Positions 55,988 through 64,000 of a DNA stretch of 64,000 nucleotides are shown here, one piece after another. Under the pieces are notes generated by a model. It saw only the letters and a program-made list of their open reading frames with translations. It did no database searches and was not told where the DNA came from. Origin of the DNA: JBMYYR01 sp965243605 (GTDB lineage: Bacteria; Bacteroidota; Bacteroidia; Flavobacteriales; CAJXXR01); the NCBI GenBank assembly GCA_965243605.1, contig CBDEVQ010000100.1, positions 62,001 to 126,000 on the forward strand, in the 5' to 3' direction. Within the stretch, counting starts at the first letter, position 1. Every line of letters starts with the position of its first letter. The position numbers were made by a program, and so were the translations under genes.

Positions 55988-56491
55988 ATAGATATTGACT
56001 TTAAAGCGTTCTTTTTAACTGGAAAATTTGACTTCCTGAAATTAGGAAAGACGAAAGAATGGATAATAATTAACTTTCCTGATCCAGATGGATTTAATGA
56101 ATATCCAACCGTTTTTAATGATGATATTTGGACTTATGGGAACATTGAACTCCATTTCAATAAAGATGAATTGTTTATGATTTTTTCGGACTACATCAAT
56201 GAGCTAGATGGTGGTGATTCTCTCAGATTAAATAAATGGATACTGGACAACACCGATAAATTAAAATTATCGGATATAATTAATGAGTTTAATGAGATTC
56301 ATCTGAACTTTAATAAGAAAAAAAATAAGATAATTCAGGAAATGATAACGCTTGATCTAGACAGCGGTGTTTCACTTACTTTTCACCTTGAAGAAAACAT
56401 TGAAGAGAGTTATAATGAATTTATTGAAAGATGTAATAACACAAATCAAAATGAATTTAAGCTAAGTTCATTTAGTTTAAAAAGAAGTTAA
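55988..56491 (+). pseudogene. immunity-protein-like gene with damaged 5' end
   Basis: The frame is open from a stop at 55985-55987. It reads IDIDFKAFFLTGKFDFLKLGKTKEWIIINFPDP...YGNIELHF before the first usable start (TTG at 56171), so the coding similarity begins upstream of any start codon. An ATG at 55980 is out of phase by 2 nt, so a small indel probably removed the start. KLG-x-TKEW and YGNIELHF resemble small cytoplasmic proteins found as immunity factors near polymorphic toxins, but no toxin is visible here. Translation from the TTG would give only 106 residues. Confidence 0.45.
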
Positions 56492-56570
56492 AAGCGGTTG
56501 GGGAAATATGATTGAAGACCAAAGAGAAGTGGGAAATAATTAAAAACACCAATCAAAAACACGAAATCAA

Positions 56571-57326
56571 ATGATTAAAAACACGTTTAATTCTATCGTA
56601 GAAATTGTTGAAGAAATTAATGCTTTAGATTTCTTTAACGATATAGGATCCAAAATAATTTTAGTTGATAAAACGTATGACATAGAGAAAGAAATTTCCA
56701 CTCGAATTTTATACGATTTGGTTATTGAAATTCACATTGAAGAAAATAGAATAACCTTATTTGACCACTCCCTTGATATAAATTTCGGTAATGAATTTTC
56801 GCTTATTTGGGATAAAGAAATTATTAATCGAGGTTTAGATTTTTCTTCAAAAAAAATGAACAAGATGATAATTGAAGATTATAAGCATCTAAAATTTAAT
56901 GTTACGAATTTAGCTAATCTTAAAGAAATTATTGTTGGACTTTATACATTTCAAATATTGATAAAATACATTTTAAGAAATGGTAAAATTCCAACACCTA
57001 CTTGGAATAAAAATCATCCAGATTATGACAATTGGAAGAGTTATTATACGATAAAACCAATTACAGCTGGAACAATTGATGCAATTGTAGACGAAATTAT
57101 AGGTATTCCTACAGGAATTTATACGCTCTACGAAATTGCATCTTTTGGAAATTATGAAAAAGAGCTTTTGGACAAATTCTTCAAATTAGAAGTGAATAGT
57201 AAATTAATTGAAATGTATCAAAATCAATATGGTATTAATGAAATTTTAAGTGAGTATAAAGCAGGAAAAACCTTTATTTCAGTAGGGACAATGAGGAGTG
57301 ATAAAATAGAAGAAATACTAAAATAA
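56571..57326 (+). CDS. protein of unknown function
   Basis: A 251-residue soluble protein with no signal peptide or membrane helix. It has alternating acidic helices and strands, with a conserved-looking central stretch NGKIPTPTWNKNHPDYDNWKSYYTIKPIT (about 139-167). I do not recognise the family. It follows the damaged immunity-like gene by 80 bp on the same strand. Such orphan genes are common in toxin-immunity leftovers, but nothing in the sequence proves that role. Confidence 0.5.
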   Translation: MIKNTFNSIVEIVEEINALDFFNDIGSKIILVDKTYDIEKEISTRILYDLVIEIHIEENRITLFDHSLDINFGNEFSLIWDKEIINRGLDFSSKKMNKMIIEDYKHLKFNVTNLANLKEIIVGLYTFQILIKYILRNGKIPTPTWNKNHPDYDNWKSYYTIKPITAGTIDAIVDEIIGIPTGIYTLYEIASFGNYEKELLDKFFKLEVNSKLIEMYQNQYGINEILSEYKAGKTFISVGTMRSDKIEEILK

Positions 57327-57566
57327 AGACTTACACGGACTATTCGTAATATGGGCTAACGGCAAACCGCAAACCGCTCGCTAAAAGCAGTACGAAGTCC
57401 GAAATATATAGTTTTCAGATGTTTACACTACATGGTTGAGGCCGTTAACTAAAATTTCCTTTATCTTCTGAAAAATGAATTACTTTATGGAAACGTTTTA
57501 CGGAGGTAATGGAATTGTAGATTTTCAAATAATTGCGCAAGCATTACTCAGAATTAACACACAAAA
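57327..57566. other. gap with no recognisable gene
   Basis: 240 bp. It contains a more GC-rich patch near 57340-57440 (GCTAACGGCAAACCGCAAACCGCTCGC), unlike its surroundings. No open frame is supported. Confidence 0.4.
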
Positions 57567-58289
57567 ATGAAAAAAACGATTACAATTTTATTATTGACAA
57601 TTGCGACTGTATTGAATGCTCAAAATTTTGAAGGAACATTAACATATTCTGTAGATTTTAAAGTCTCTCAAAAAATGTTAGACATGGGCATGACAAAAGA
57701 AATGTTGAGAACTAAAATACAATCTGAAAGATCTTGGGCAGATACAATTAAGACGTCCTATAAAGATGGATTTTATAAACAATTGAATTTATCAACTGAT
57801 AAGTCATGGGTAATATATAGATCTGACAGAAATAAACTATATACTTTTCAAGATGGAGAAGCTTCTGATTTGTGTACGGTAACCGACGCTTCCATTGATC
57901 TTGAAAATAAGATGACAGGTAAAATGCCTATCGTTACACTTCTAGATACAATTGTTAAGTACAAGGAATATGAGTTGAAAATGGTAGAGGTAAAATGGAA
58001 ATTGGGTTCTTACTTTTACTTATATAGTGAGAATCATTTCAAAACGAATCCAGAACAATATAAGGGACATATTTATGATGGTTTATATGAATTTTTAAAA
58101 ATATCTAAATCTCTACCAATAAAAATAATTAAAGAAGCCGGAGGAATGATGACGATTACAATAGCATTATCTGAATCTAATGAGGATAAAATTGCAGATA
58201 CATTATTTCACATACCTGAATTGGTAAAAGATGAAGAATTGAATTCTTTAAACTTTGGAGCTGGAACAATAATGAAAATTAAAAATTAA
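57567..58289 (+). CDS. secreted protein of unknown function
   Basis: A 240-residue protein. The signal peptide is ITILLLTIATVLNAQ, cut after residue 19, followed by NFEGTLTYSVDF, an opening common to flavobacterial GLPGLI/DUF4412-like secreted proteins. The body is beta-rich. The segment MTKEMLRTKIQSERSWADTIKTSYKDGFYKQ also resembles that group. It is probably periplasmic or outer membrane-attached; the function is unknown. It stands alone. Confidence 0.6.
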   Translation: MKKTITILLLTIATVLNAQNFEGTLTYSVDFKVSQKMLDMGMTKEMLRTKIQSERSWADTIKTSYKDGFYKQLNLSTDKSWVIYRSDRNKLYTFQDGEASDLCTVTDASIDLENKMTGKMPIVTLLDTIVKYKEYELKMVEVKWKLGSYFYLYSENHFKTNPEQYKGHIYDGLYEFLKISKSLPIKIIKEAGGMMTITIALSESNEDKIADTLFHIPELVKDEELNSLNFGAGTIMKIKN

Positions 58290-58493
58290 TTGAGGTTAAC
58301 AACACTTTTACGAAATGTTCTTCGGGACACTGCATATAGCCAAACCGTTATAATTCAATATAATATCGATTATTTTTTAGCACGATACTGAATATCTTAT
58401 TTTGTTAATATGTTTAAACAATATCATATGAAGATGCTTACAATTGGTTTATTACTATAGGTTTATTGAATTCATTTAAAATCTTTCTAGCCT

Positions 58494-58645
58494 CTTTATC
58501 TCCTTACTGACTGAAAATTCAATTAATTATCAGTTGTTTGTGATTTACTTGTAACCCTTTGGGTTATCGAACCATTTTTGTTTAGATTAAAAATGTCCGA
58601 ATTTTCGTGATATATGAATTAATATTTTTGAAATTCAGTTCTTGT
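58494..58645 (+). repeat. diverged direct repeat, copy 1
   Basis: About 150 bp that aligns by eye with 59178-59345. Shared landmarks are TACTGACT-AAAAT, ATCAGTTGT, AACCCTTTG-GGG/GGT, TTTAGATTAA-AATGTCCGAATTT-CGTGATAT, and TTTAGTTCTT/TTCAGTTCTT. It flanks the decayed T9SS gene on the left. Confidence 0.55.
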
Positions 58646-58652
58646 AATTACA

Positions 58653-59015
58653 GGAAATTTGAGTGGTACTGTATGTTTAAATGCCCAAGGTAACAGAGTT
58701 GTCTCTGGGAATTTTATGCCGATAATTTTGCTAGTCATATAAGTGTATTTGAATATTCAGAAAATATAGGTGTCGCTGAAAATCTCCAAGTTAATGTGAT
58801 TTATCCTAATCCATTAAAAGACTTCCTTCATATAGAATCAATGAAGGAAATATAATATATATTCTATCTTAGGGCAAGAAGCTATACTGTCTGGTGATTT
58901 AAAAAAAGGCGTAAATAAACTCAATTTATCTTATCTAAACCAAGGTATTTATGTTCTTCAAATAATTTCTAATGAGGGTACTTCGACAACAAAAAAAGTC
59001 GTAAAACTGAATTAA
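58653..59015 (+). pseudogene. decayed C-terminus of a T9SS-secreted protein
   Basis: Fragments in three phases join into one protein. GNLSGTVCLNAQGNRVVSGNF comes first, then after a frameshift near 58715 DNFASHISVFEYSENIGVAENLQVNVIYPNPLKD. After a second frameshift near 58852 it reads IYSILGQEAILSGDLKKG...QGIYVLQIISNEG and ends TKKVVKLN. The last two parts are a T9SS type A sorting domain. No signal peptide or start remains, so the gene is dead and truncated. Confidence 0.7.
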
Positions 59016-59140
59016 GCGAATGTATCGATATTAGGTTGATGTCCCAATGAGATATTCTAATCCAGAATTTATTTGTTGAAGGTCCTATTATAGCCGTAAT
59101 TTGTTCAAATAAAAGATTAATGGATTTATATAAACACAAA

Positions 59141-59171
59141 AAAAAATCTACTATTTCTAGTAGATTTTTTT
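59141..59171 (+). terminator. terminator-like hairpin after the T9SS remnant
   Basis: AAAAAATCTACTA / TAGTAGATTTTTT with a TTTC loop. The loop and inner stem are the same as in the terminator at 54925-54957. Confidence 0.75.
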
Positions 59172-59177
59172 TCTTTT

Positions 59178-59345
59178 TTGGCTCCCCCTACTGACTAAAA
59201 ATCCAAATATTTCGACTGGTAATCAGTTGTATAGTGTTTGTTATAAACCCTTTGAGGGCTCGAGTCATTTTTTTTTTAGATTAAGAATGTCCGAATTTCG
59301 TGATATGTGAAAGTGATTTTTTTTAGAAGTTTAGTTCTTATAATA
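59178..59345 (+). repeat. diverged direct repeat, copy 2
   Basis: The partner of 58494-58645. It begins right after the terminator at 59141-59171. The start GGCTCCCCCTACTGACT and the GGGCTCGAGTC part look like tRNA-arm fragments, but no tRNA folds. Confidence 0.5.
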
Positions 59346-59431
59346 AGAGCTATAATACTAGGCGGTTTAGTTTATCTTTACCGTCTTTTATTTTTTATAT
59401 TAAAATGAAAAATCGACGTTATAATTCCTAA

Positions 59432-60336
59432 CAAATCATCCCTCATCAGTATAAGATTTGGAAGCGAAATAGTTTGTATAGCTGTGCATCTTCTTTTGTA
59501 AGGTATTGTACTAAACGTTTTCCCAAGCAAATCTCGTCATCTGAGTTAAAGGTTTTAACAAGTCTTTTATCAAGAAAGCGTTTTTCCTCTTGGAGTATGT
59601 CTGCTATTTGGGGTAGAGCCTTTAAATAAGGGTTATTTTCTATGTCTCGAAATTCCTTTTATCGTTATTCTTTGAAATTAGGATTCTCAAAGAAACACAA
59701 AACTAAGAAGCTTAAACGTAAACGAGGCTCAGTCAATGCCACAACGTCTAATCAAATTTGGCATATTGACGTTACCGAATTTAGAACAGCAGACCATATC
59801 AAATTTTACATTCATACTGTTTTAGATATTTTTTCAAGAAAAGTTGTAGGTTATACAGTTTCTATAGATAAGACAGCCAAGACACGCTTAATAAGTTTAA
59901 AACAATCTATTCTAGATGAATTTGGACCTCATCTAAATGATGATGAAAAGAAAGAGTTAGATCTCATCGCCGATGGAGGTGGAGAGAATATCAATTTCCG
60001 TATTAGTAATTTCATTCGTCATTGTCATGTGACTATTATATGAAAATTGCCTTTAAAGATGTTATCTTTTCCAACTCCATGATCGAAGGTCATTTCAAAA
60101 CATTAAAACGTCACTTTAGAATGAGAGATGATATTTATTCTTATACGATTCATGATGAAATCAAAAGTTTTGTTAAGGATCACAATGAGAATAAACCGAC
60201 TTACAAGCATCCGATTTATACACCCAATGAAATTCATGAAAATCCCGAATTAGCCGATGTTAAACCTGTGCTAGAGAAATCTAATAAAGAAAGGCTGTTA
60301 GCCAATCGTACGTCTTGTTGTAAGGAAATATCTTAA
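59432..60336 (+). pseudogene. broken rve-type (IS3/IS481-like) transposase
   Basis: An open frame with an HTH-like SWSMSAIWGRAFK segment is cut by an in-frame TAA at 59627-59629. It resumes MSRNSFYRYSLKLGFSKKHKTKK, then the integrase core (NQIWHIDVTEFRTADHIKFYIHTVLDIFSRKVVGY, DLIADGGGENINFRISNF). A frameshift near 60030-60045 moves to a second frame KIAFKDVIFSNSMIEGHFKTLKRHFRMR. The core Asp, Asp and Glu are visible across the frames, but the gene is broken at least twice. No terminal repeats were found. Confidence 0.75.
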
Positions 60337-60778
60337 AAACTCATCCCAAGACCTTCAATTTTTAGCTTACCTGCTTAAATCGTTTTCCATTTCAATAAAT
60401 CAAAGATCGTTTCTGTTTTAAAGAGTGACGAATATAATTTATTTCTTTAAAATAATAATCTCTTCTTATTGGATTATTTAATCTAAGGGGTTTGTTTGAA
60501 TACCCTAACAGACTGCTAATGTAGTACTTATGACTATTAAAGACTCATTCGTTTATAAAATAATGAATGAGTCTTTATTTTAATTCTGTACCAAAATTCC
60601 GTTATGAGTTGACGGTAATGTCATAATACGGAGCCTCTTTACGAGGTCGCCAAATTTTCAATTTAGCATTTAGAGAAAAATAAAAGCAAAATATGTAAAT
60701 TTGGCTTAGTTATAAACCTAAATGTAGTGTTTATTTATTGCCCTATGTTTCTTATAATCACCGTTAGACATAATTAAG
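60337..60778. other. intergenic region before the Crp/Fnr-type gene
   Basis: 442 bp without a gene. It holds a terminator-like hairpin at 60538-60580 and otherwise AT-rich sequence. No copy of the GST promoter motif is seen here, so the regulator gene does not show the site it may bind elsewhere. Confidence 0.5.
60538..60580 (+). terminator. terminator-like hairpin
   Basis: TAAAGACTCATTC / GAATGAGTCTTTA with a 14-nt loop and TTTTA following. It may end transcription from the broken transposase region. Confidence 0.6.
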
Positions 60779-61330
60779 ATGAACACCTATAACATAACAG
60801 AAAATGAATTAAATCAGATTATTGAGTTGTTTTCGTCTCAACCTTTAAGATCGTTTTCTAAAAACGAAATCATTCTGGAGCCAAACTCTATATTTAAAAA
60901 TATTTACCTTATTGAACGTGGTGTGATTAGAACTTTTTATTACAGCTCAAACGGAGATGATATATCACATTGGTTCTCTTTTGAAAATAATCTTATAGCA
61001 ATGCTTTCTAGCGCATTGGATCAGTCTATTAGTGCTTACGGATTGCAAGCATTAGAAGATACTGCTGTCAGAATAATTACATTTGAGAGTTTGGTTAAAT
61101 TAAAAGAATCTTCTCCTGAAATTACCCTGTTAATAGAAAAGGTCATTATCTCATCATTCATCAAAGTTTCAAATCGTCTAGTAGATATTCAAACTAAAAC
61201 AGCTAAAGAGCGATATGAGAAACTTTTGACTGAGCAGCCTGATATATTTAAAAGAGTCAATTTGAGCCATATCGCTACTTACCTTGGCATGAAAAGGCAA
61301 AGTTTAAGTAGAATAAGGGCTTCTAAATAA
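60779..61330 (+). CDS. Crp/Fnr family transcriptional regulator
   Basis: A 183-residue protein. The N-terminal cyclic-nucleotide-type beta-barrel (about 15-115, FSKNEIILEPNSIFKNIYLIERGVIRTFYYSSNGDDISHWFSFENN) is followed by a dimer helix and a short winged HTH (VNLSHIATYLGMKRQSLSRIRA). The effector-binding pocket lacks the Crp RxSx cAMP signature, so the signal is unlikely to be cAMP. It lies directly upstream of a GST gene. The motif shared by both GST promoters (61348 and 63383) is its likely target. Confidence 0.88.
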   Translation: MNTYNITENELNQIIELFSSQPLRSFSKNEIILEPNSIFKNIYLIERGVIRTFYYSSNGDDISHWFSFENNLIAMLSSALDQSISAYGLQALEDTAVRIITFESLVKLKESSPEITLLIEKVIISSFIKVSNRLVDIQTKTAKERYEKLLTEQPDIFKRVNLSHIATYLGMKRQSLSRIRASK

Positions 61331-61347
61331 AAATACTATTATAGTAT

Positions 61348-61365
61348 GATTGTCACATAGGTTAA
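61348..61365 (+). promoter_or_regulatory. GST promoter motif, site 1
   Basis: GATTGTCACATAGGTTAA, 40 bp upstream of the start of a -7 box TAAATTTG (61388-61395). The same motif and spacing occur at 63383. No TTTG -33 element is present, which suits an activator-dependent promoter. Confidence 0.65.
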
Positions 61366-61414
61366 CTTAATTAGTTTCGCCTTTATCTAAATTTGTACAA
61401 GAAAACTTAGGACT

Positions 61415-62227
61415 ATGGCATTAGATATTTTGGAAAACAAAAAACTGGAAGATTTTCAAGGAGTGCATCTCTTCCATCACCCTTCTTCTAATAATGCGTA
61501 TCGAGCACGTTTGGTTTTAGAAGAAAAACAAATCCCTTGGGAAAGTCATATTGTTCACTTAAATAAATTTGAACAGTTTACTGAATAATATTTGGCTATC
61601 AACCCACAAGGAAGTGTACCTGCTTTAATTCATGATGGAATAGCCATTTATGGCAGTGAAAATATAATGAGGTATATAGAAGCTCGTTTTACCAATAACA
61701 GTCTTGTTCCGTACCCTGAATTGGAAAAAGATACGTGGGATTGGGTAGAAGCGGCTACCAGAACCCATATTTTTTCTATTGTTGGTCATTTATTTGCTAA
61801 AGAATTTGGAAGGCCAGCCCGAAAGGATAAACTACATTTTTATAAAAAGTACAATCAAGATAAGTATCAATTTTTAATTGATAAAGGTTACCACATGAGC
61901 AATGAACAAAAAGAAGAAGCCTTAACTATTGTAAAATTACAAATGCAACGATTAGAAATGGCTTTGCAAAATCACACCTATATTTTGGGTAATAAAATTT
62001 CAATGGCAGACATCGCTTGGGCAGCCAATATTGTTTTTTTAGAATTTCTTGATTTCGATTTTTCAAACTATCCAAAAATCCAAAAATGGATGGAAAAAAT
62101 GAAAAAAAGACCTTCGTTTAACGAAAAAAGTGAAATGCCAAAATACACCTCTCGTTTTGTGAAGTTTTACTTTAAAGTATTGTTAATGACAAAATCTTAT
62201 CTAAAATACCATGCAAAGAATATATAA
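61415..62227 (+). pseudogene. glutathione S-transferase family gene with nonsense codon
   Basis: Read from ATG 61415 it gives VHLFHHPSSNNAYRARLVLEEKQIPWESHIVHLNKFEQFTE, then TAA at 61586-61588. The same phase goes on YLAINPQGSVPALIHDGIAIYGSENIMRYIE (GSH-binding part) and a C-terminal helical domain to 62227. Only one base separates TAA from GAA or CAA. The remaining frame from 61592 could not make a working N-terminal thioredoxin fold. It is behind GST promoter site 1 and overlaps the next gene by 17 nt. Confidence 0.8.
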
Positions 62228-62465
62228 AATACTATCCAAAGAAAATCCTGAGATTGCTAAAGCCATAGGATTGTTAGAAAGCGAAAACGAAACCCATTAT
62301 GTTTTTGTTTCAGAAACGGAAAAAATGAAGTTTTTTAAAAAAGATGTTATTCTAGAAGATATCTATGAAAAGGGCTCAGGTCAGTATGAAGTGGAATTTA
62401 CAAATGATAAAAGTGAAACTCAAAAACTACAACTAGAAAGACATTGTTTTGGTGGTTGTGGTTAA
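62211..62465 (+). CDS. small protein of unknown function
   Basis: An 84-residue soluble protein, MQRIYKILSKENPEIAKAIGLLE..., ending in HCFGGCG, a Cys-Gly-rich tail that could bind metal or be a thiol site. It overlaps the end of the GST gene by 17 nt, so it is co-transcribed with it. I do not recognise a family. Confidence 0.6.
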   Translation: MQRIYKILSKENPEIAKAIGLLESENETHYVFVSETEKMKFFKKDVILEDIYEKGSGQYEVEFTNDKSETQKLQLERHCFGGCG

Positions 62466-62486
62466 TAATTAAAAAAATAGAAACAA

Positions 62487-62879
62487 GTGGAAAATGCATT
62501 AAAAGAAGTAATTGAAATGGAAGAAAACTACTGGAAGTATGTTTTCGAAACCAATATAGAAGCGTATCTTAATCTTTGGCATGATGATTTTAATGGTTGG
62601 CCAAGAGCATATGAGACACCAATAGGAAAAAACAAATTAGATTCTGTTGGGGAACAAATTCAATCTTACAGTCAAATGAACTGGGACTATACGATTGAAA
62701 ACATGAGTGTAAATCCTGTTGATTCTAGCGTAATTGCTATTTATTCCGTTAATGTGAATATGCAAATTCCAGAATCTGCTGATAAAGTTTCAAAAACTAT
62801 GAGGGTTATTCATGTTTGGAAAAAACAAGGTCAAGATTGGAAAATAATTGGAGGAATGGACACAGGTTTTATTGAATAA
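62487..62879 (+). CDS. NTF2-like (SnoaL/DUF4440-type) protein
   Basis: A 130-residue cone-shaped NTF2-like fold. The opening helix is VIEMEENYWKYVFETNIEAYLNLWHDDFNGWPRA, the middle strands are MSVNPVDSSVIAIYSVNVNMQ, and the last strands are RVIHVWKKQGQDWKIIGGMDTG. The start is GTG at 62487, in front of MENALKEV. Such proteins bind or transform small hydrophobic molecules; the role is open. It is the third gene of the GST unit and its stop overlaps the next ATG region by one base (TAAATG). Confidence 0.75.
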   Translation: MENALKEVIEMEENYWKYVFETNIEAYLNLWHDDFNGWPRAYETPIGKNKLDSVGEQIQSYSQMNWDYTIENMSVNPVDSSVIAIYSVNVNMQIPESADKVSKTMRVIHVWKKQGQDWKIIGGMDTGFIE

Positions 62880-63395
62880 ATGCTTACTGTGAAAAGGTTA
62901 AAAAATATTCCAAAAGAGTCTTTAGTTTTAAAAAACTTTGGAAAAATTGATTATTGGGATGCTCATGAAATAAAAATCGAAAAAGGGCATTCGGTGGATG
63001 CAATAACCAAGGAATTATTTAAAGTGCTAAAATGGGTAGATGTATTAATTGATATTAGAGATTTTATTGTAACAAAACTGGGCTTAAAAGCGGGTAAACA
63101 GAAAATGGTTACAAATCACTCTTATTATGAAATTGGAGCTAACACTGTCTATTTAGAGGTTTTGGACAGGAATGAGAATGAAATTGTTGTGTTTGAAGAC
63201 GATAATCATTTGAACTTAAGAATGTCCATTTTAATCGAAAAAGGGGAAGTTTGTAATAAAGCATCCTTTTACACTTTGGTACAGTACAATAACAATTTTG
63301 GTAAATTTTACTTTAGTATAGTAAGACCTTTTCATAGGCAAATTAAAAAAACTTTAATTAAGAAAAACTTAAAGCAATATACGATTGTCACATAA
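62880..63395 (+). CDS. DUF2867 family protein
   Basis: A 171-residue protein. The family pattern is KIDYWDAHEIKIEKGHSVDAITKELFK at the start, IGANTVYLEVLDRNENEIVVFEDDNHLNLRMSILIE in the middle, and KFYFSIVRPFHRQIKKTLIKK at the end. DUF2867 is a small ligand-binding (SRPBCC-like) family of unknown role. Its last codons (ACG ATT GTC ACA TAA) are part of GST promoter site 2. It ends the unit that starts at 61415. Confidence 0.72.
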   Translation: MLTVKRLKNIPKESLVLKNFGKIDYWDAHEIKIEKGHSVDAITKELFKVLKWVDVLIDIRDFIVTKLGLKAGKQKMVTNHSYYEIGANTVYLEVLDRNENEIVVFEDDNHLNLRMSILIEKGEVCNKASFYTLVQYNNNFGKFYFSIVRPFHRQIKKTLIKKNLKQYTIVT

Positions 63396-63400
63396 GTTAA
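63383..63400 (+). promoter_or_regulatory. GST promoter motif, site 2
   Basis: GATTGTCACATAAGTTAA, overlapping the stop of the preceding gene, 40 bp upstream of the start of a -7 box TAATTTTG (63423-63430). It differs from site 1 by one base within 18. Confidence 0.65.
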
Positions 63401-63454
63401 TTATTGCTTTGGCAATATCATTTAATTTTGTATCAGGTTGGAAAATAAAAGCAA

Positions 63455-64000
63455 ATGGAAAAATTAATATTACATAGAAATTACGGTTCACCTTATTGTC
63501 AAAAAATAATGGCTATGTTGGGTTATGCTGACTTAGAATGGTGTTCAGAATTAACTACCAAAGGAGTTCCAAGACCAGTTCAGGAAGCCTTGTCAGGTAA
63601 CTATTCTCGAAGAGTGCCAATTTTACAAGTAGGTTCAGATGTGTATTGCGATACGAAAGAAATTTGCCATAAAATAGCGGAAGTTTCTGGCAACAAAACC
63701 TTGAGTTATTATCATTTATCCGAAAATCAACAAAAACTTTCTGACGAATTAGAATCTAAATTTGGCTTGGCAGTAATGGGTTTGTTAAACCCAAAGGAAA
63801 TGATTTTTAGTTATTTTAAACACATTCCATTTAAAGATGCTTATGAATTTTTAAAAGACAGAATGGCAATAAAAAACCGAATGAAAGGTAAGAGTCCGTT
63901 AGATGCCAGATCAAAACAAGAATGGGAAGAAATCGTGATTCCTTATTTTCAAAAAATCAACGATATTTTAGAGGAAAATAGTTTTTTTTCAGGAGAATCT
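63455..64000 (+). CDS. glutathione S-transferase-like protein (runs off window end)
   Basis: The frame is open from ATG 63455 to the window edge, 182 codons. The N-terminal thioredoxin-like part EKLILHRNYGSPYCQKIMAMLGYADLEWCSELTTKG has a CPYC-like centre (SPYCQK). It continues RRVPILQVGSDVYCDTKEICHKIAE, with the cis-Pro and the DT that binds the GSH carboxylate. A helical C-terminal domain follows. Unlike the first GST gene, this one is intact. Promoter site 2 is 55 bp upstream. Confidence 0.85.
   Translation, partial: MEKLILHRNYGSPYCQKIMAMLGYADLEWCSELTTKGVPRPVQEALSGNYSRRVPILQVGSDVYCDTKEICHKIAEVSGNKTLSYYHLSENQQKLSDELESKFGLAVMGLLNPKEMIFSYFKHIPFKDAYEFLKDRMAIKNRMKGKSPLDARSKQEWEEIVIPYFQKINDILEENSFFSGES

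Noticed and set aside
61351..63393. TGTCACA in the GST promoters as ECF41 -35 elements.
   Set aside because: No GTC lies 16 bp downstream; instead both have a TAnnTTTG box at fixed distance, fitting the primary sigma factor and an activator.

Overview
The window comes from a low-GC member of the Bacteroidetes, most likely Flavobacteriia. The support is: Bacteroidetes-type promoters (TTTG, about 19 bp, TAnnTTTG), type IX secretion (T9SS) C-terminal signals, a TonB receptor paired with a DUF4249 lipoprotein, DUF3109 and DUF3137 proteins, and a 16S rRNA that ends GGAACACCTCC. Genus and species cannot be set from the sequence alone.

Layout. Positions 1-7900 are housekeeping: the end of a DUF3137 gene, a low-molecular-weight phosphatase relative, rimP-nusA-infB behind a leader that carries a terminator-like hairpin, a DUF3109 gene and rsmA. 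Positions 7970-13110 hold a complete rRNA operon (16S, tRNA-Ile-GAT, tRNA-Ala-TGC, 23S, 5S) with two tandem promoters. Positions 13180-24820 hold envelope and sensory genes: a propeller-type LytS-like sensor kinase, a BON-LysM protein, an outer membrane phospholipase A, an acyltransferase, an ankyrin lipoprotein and an AraC-TPR regulator, plus the first IS1595-type element. Positions 25150-30380 hold a LodA/GoxA-like quinone-cofactor oxidase with its LodB-like flavoprotein, then an ECF41-type sigma factor next to an azoreductase-cupin pair. A second, apparently identical IS sits at 30579-31564, just upstream of a TetR gene.

Positions 31590-52630 look like one regulatory neighbourhood. A TetR-family gene, DoxX, a tripartite RND pump, a TonB receptor with DUF4249 partner, a four-gene operon (SDR, MBL-fold hydrolase, Bcr/CflA-type MFS pump, aldo/keto reductase) and an outer membrane protein-metallophosphoesterase pair are interspersed with five copies of one palindrome, TCGAATA-N2-TATTCGA. 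Three copies directly abut a promoter -7 box, including the one in front of tetR. This candidate TetR regulon for efflux and detoxification is the strongest system-level signal in the window.

Positions 52860-64000 are accessory and partly decaying: a gene split by an in-frame TGA, DinB-like, PNPOx-like and cold-shock genes, a 5'-degraded gene resembling an immunity protein, a frameshifted T9SS gene inside a diverged direct repeat, and a broken transposase. The end is a Crp/Fnr-type regulator followed by two GST-family genes whose promoters share an 18-bp motif at identical spacing to the -7 box. One of the two GST genes has a nonsense codon.

Two further regulatory circuits can be read directly from the DNA. 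ECF41-like promoters (TGTCAC[A/G]-N16-NGTCTTA) precede both the sigma factor gene and azoR. The rimP-nusA-infB leader hairpin suggests attenuation.
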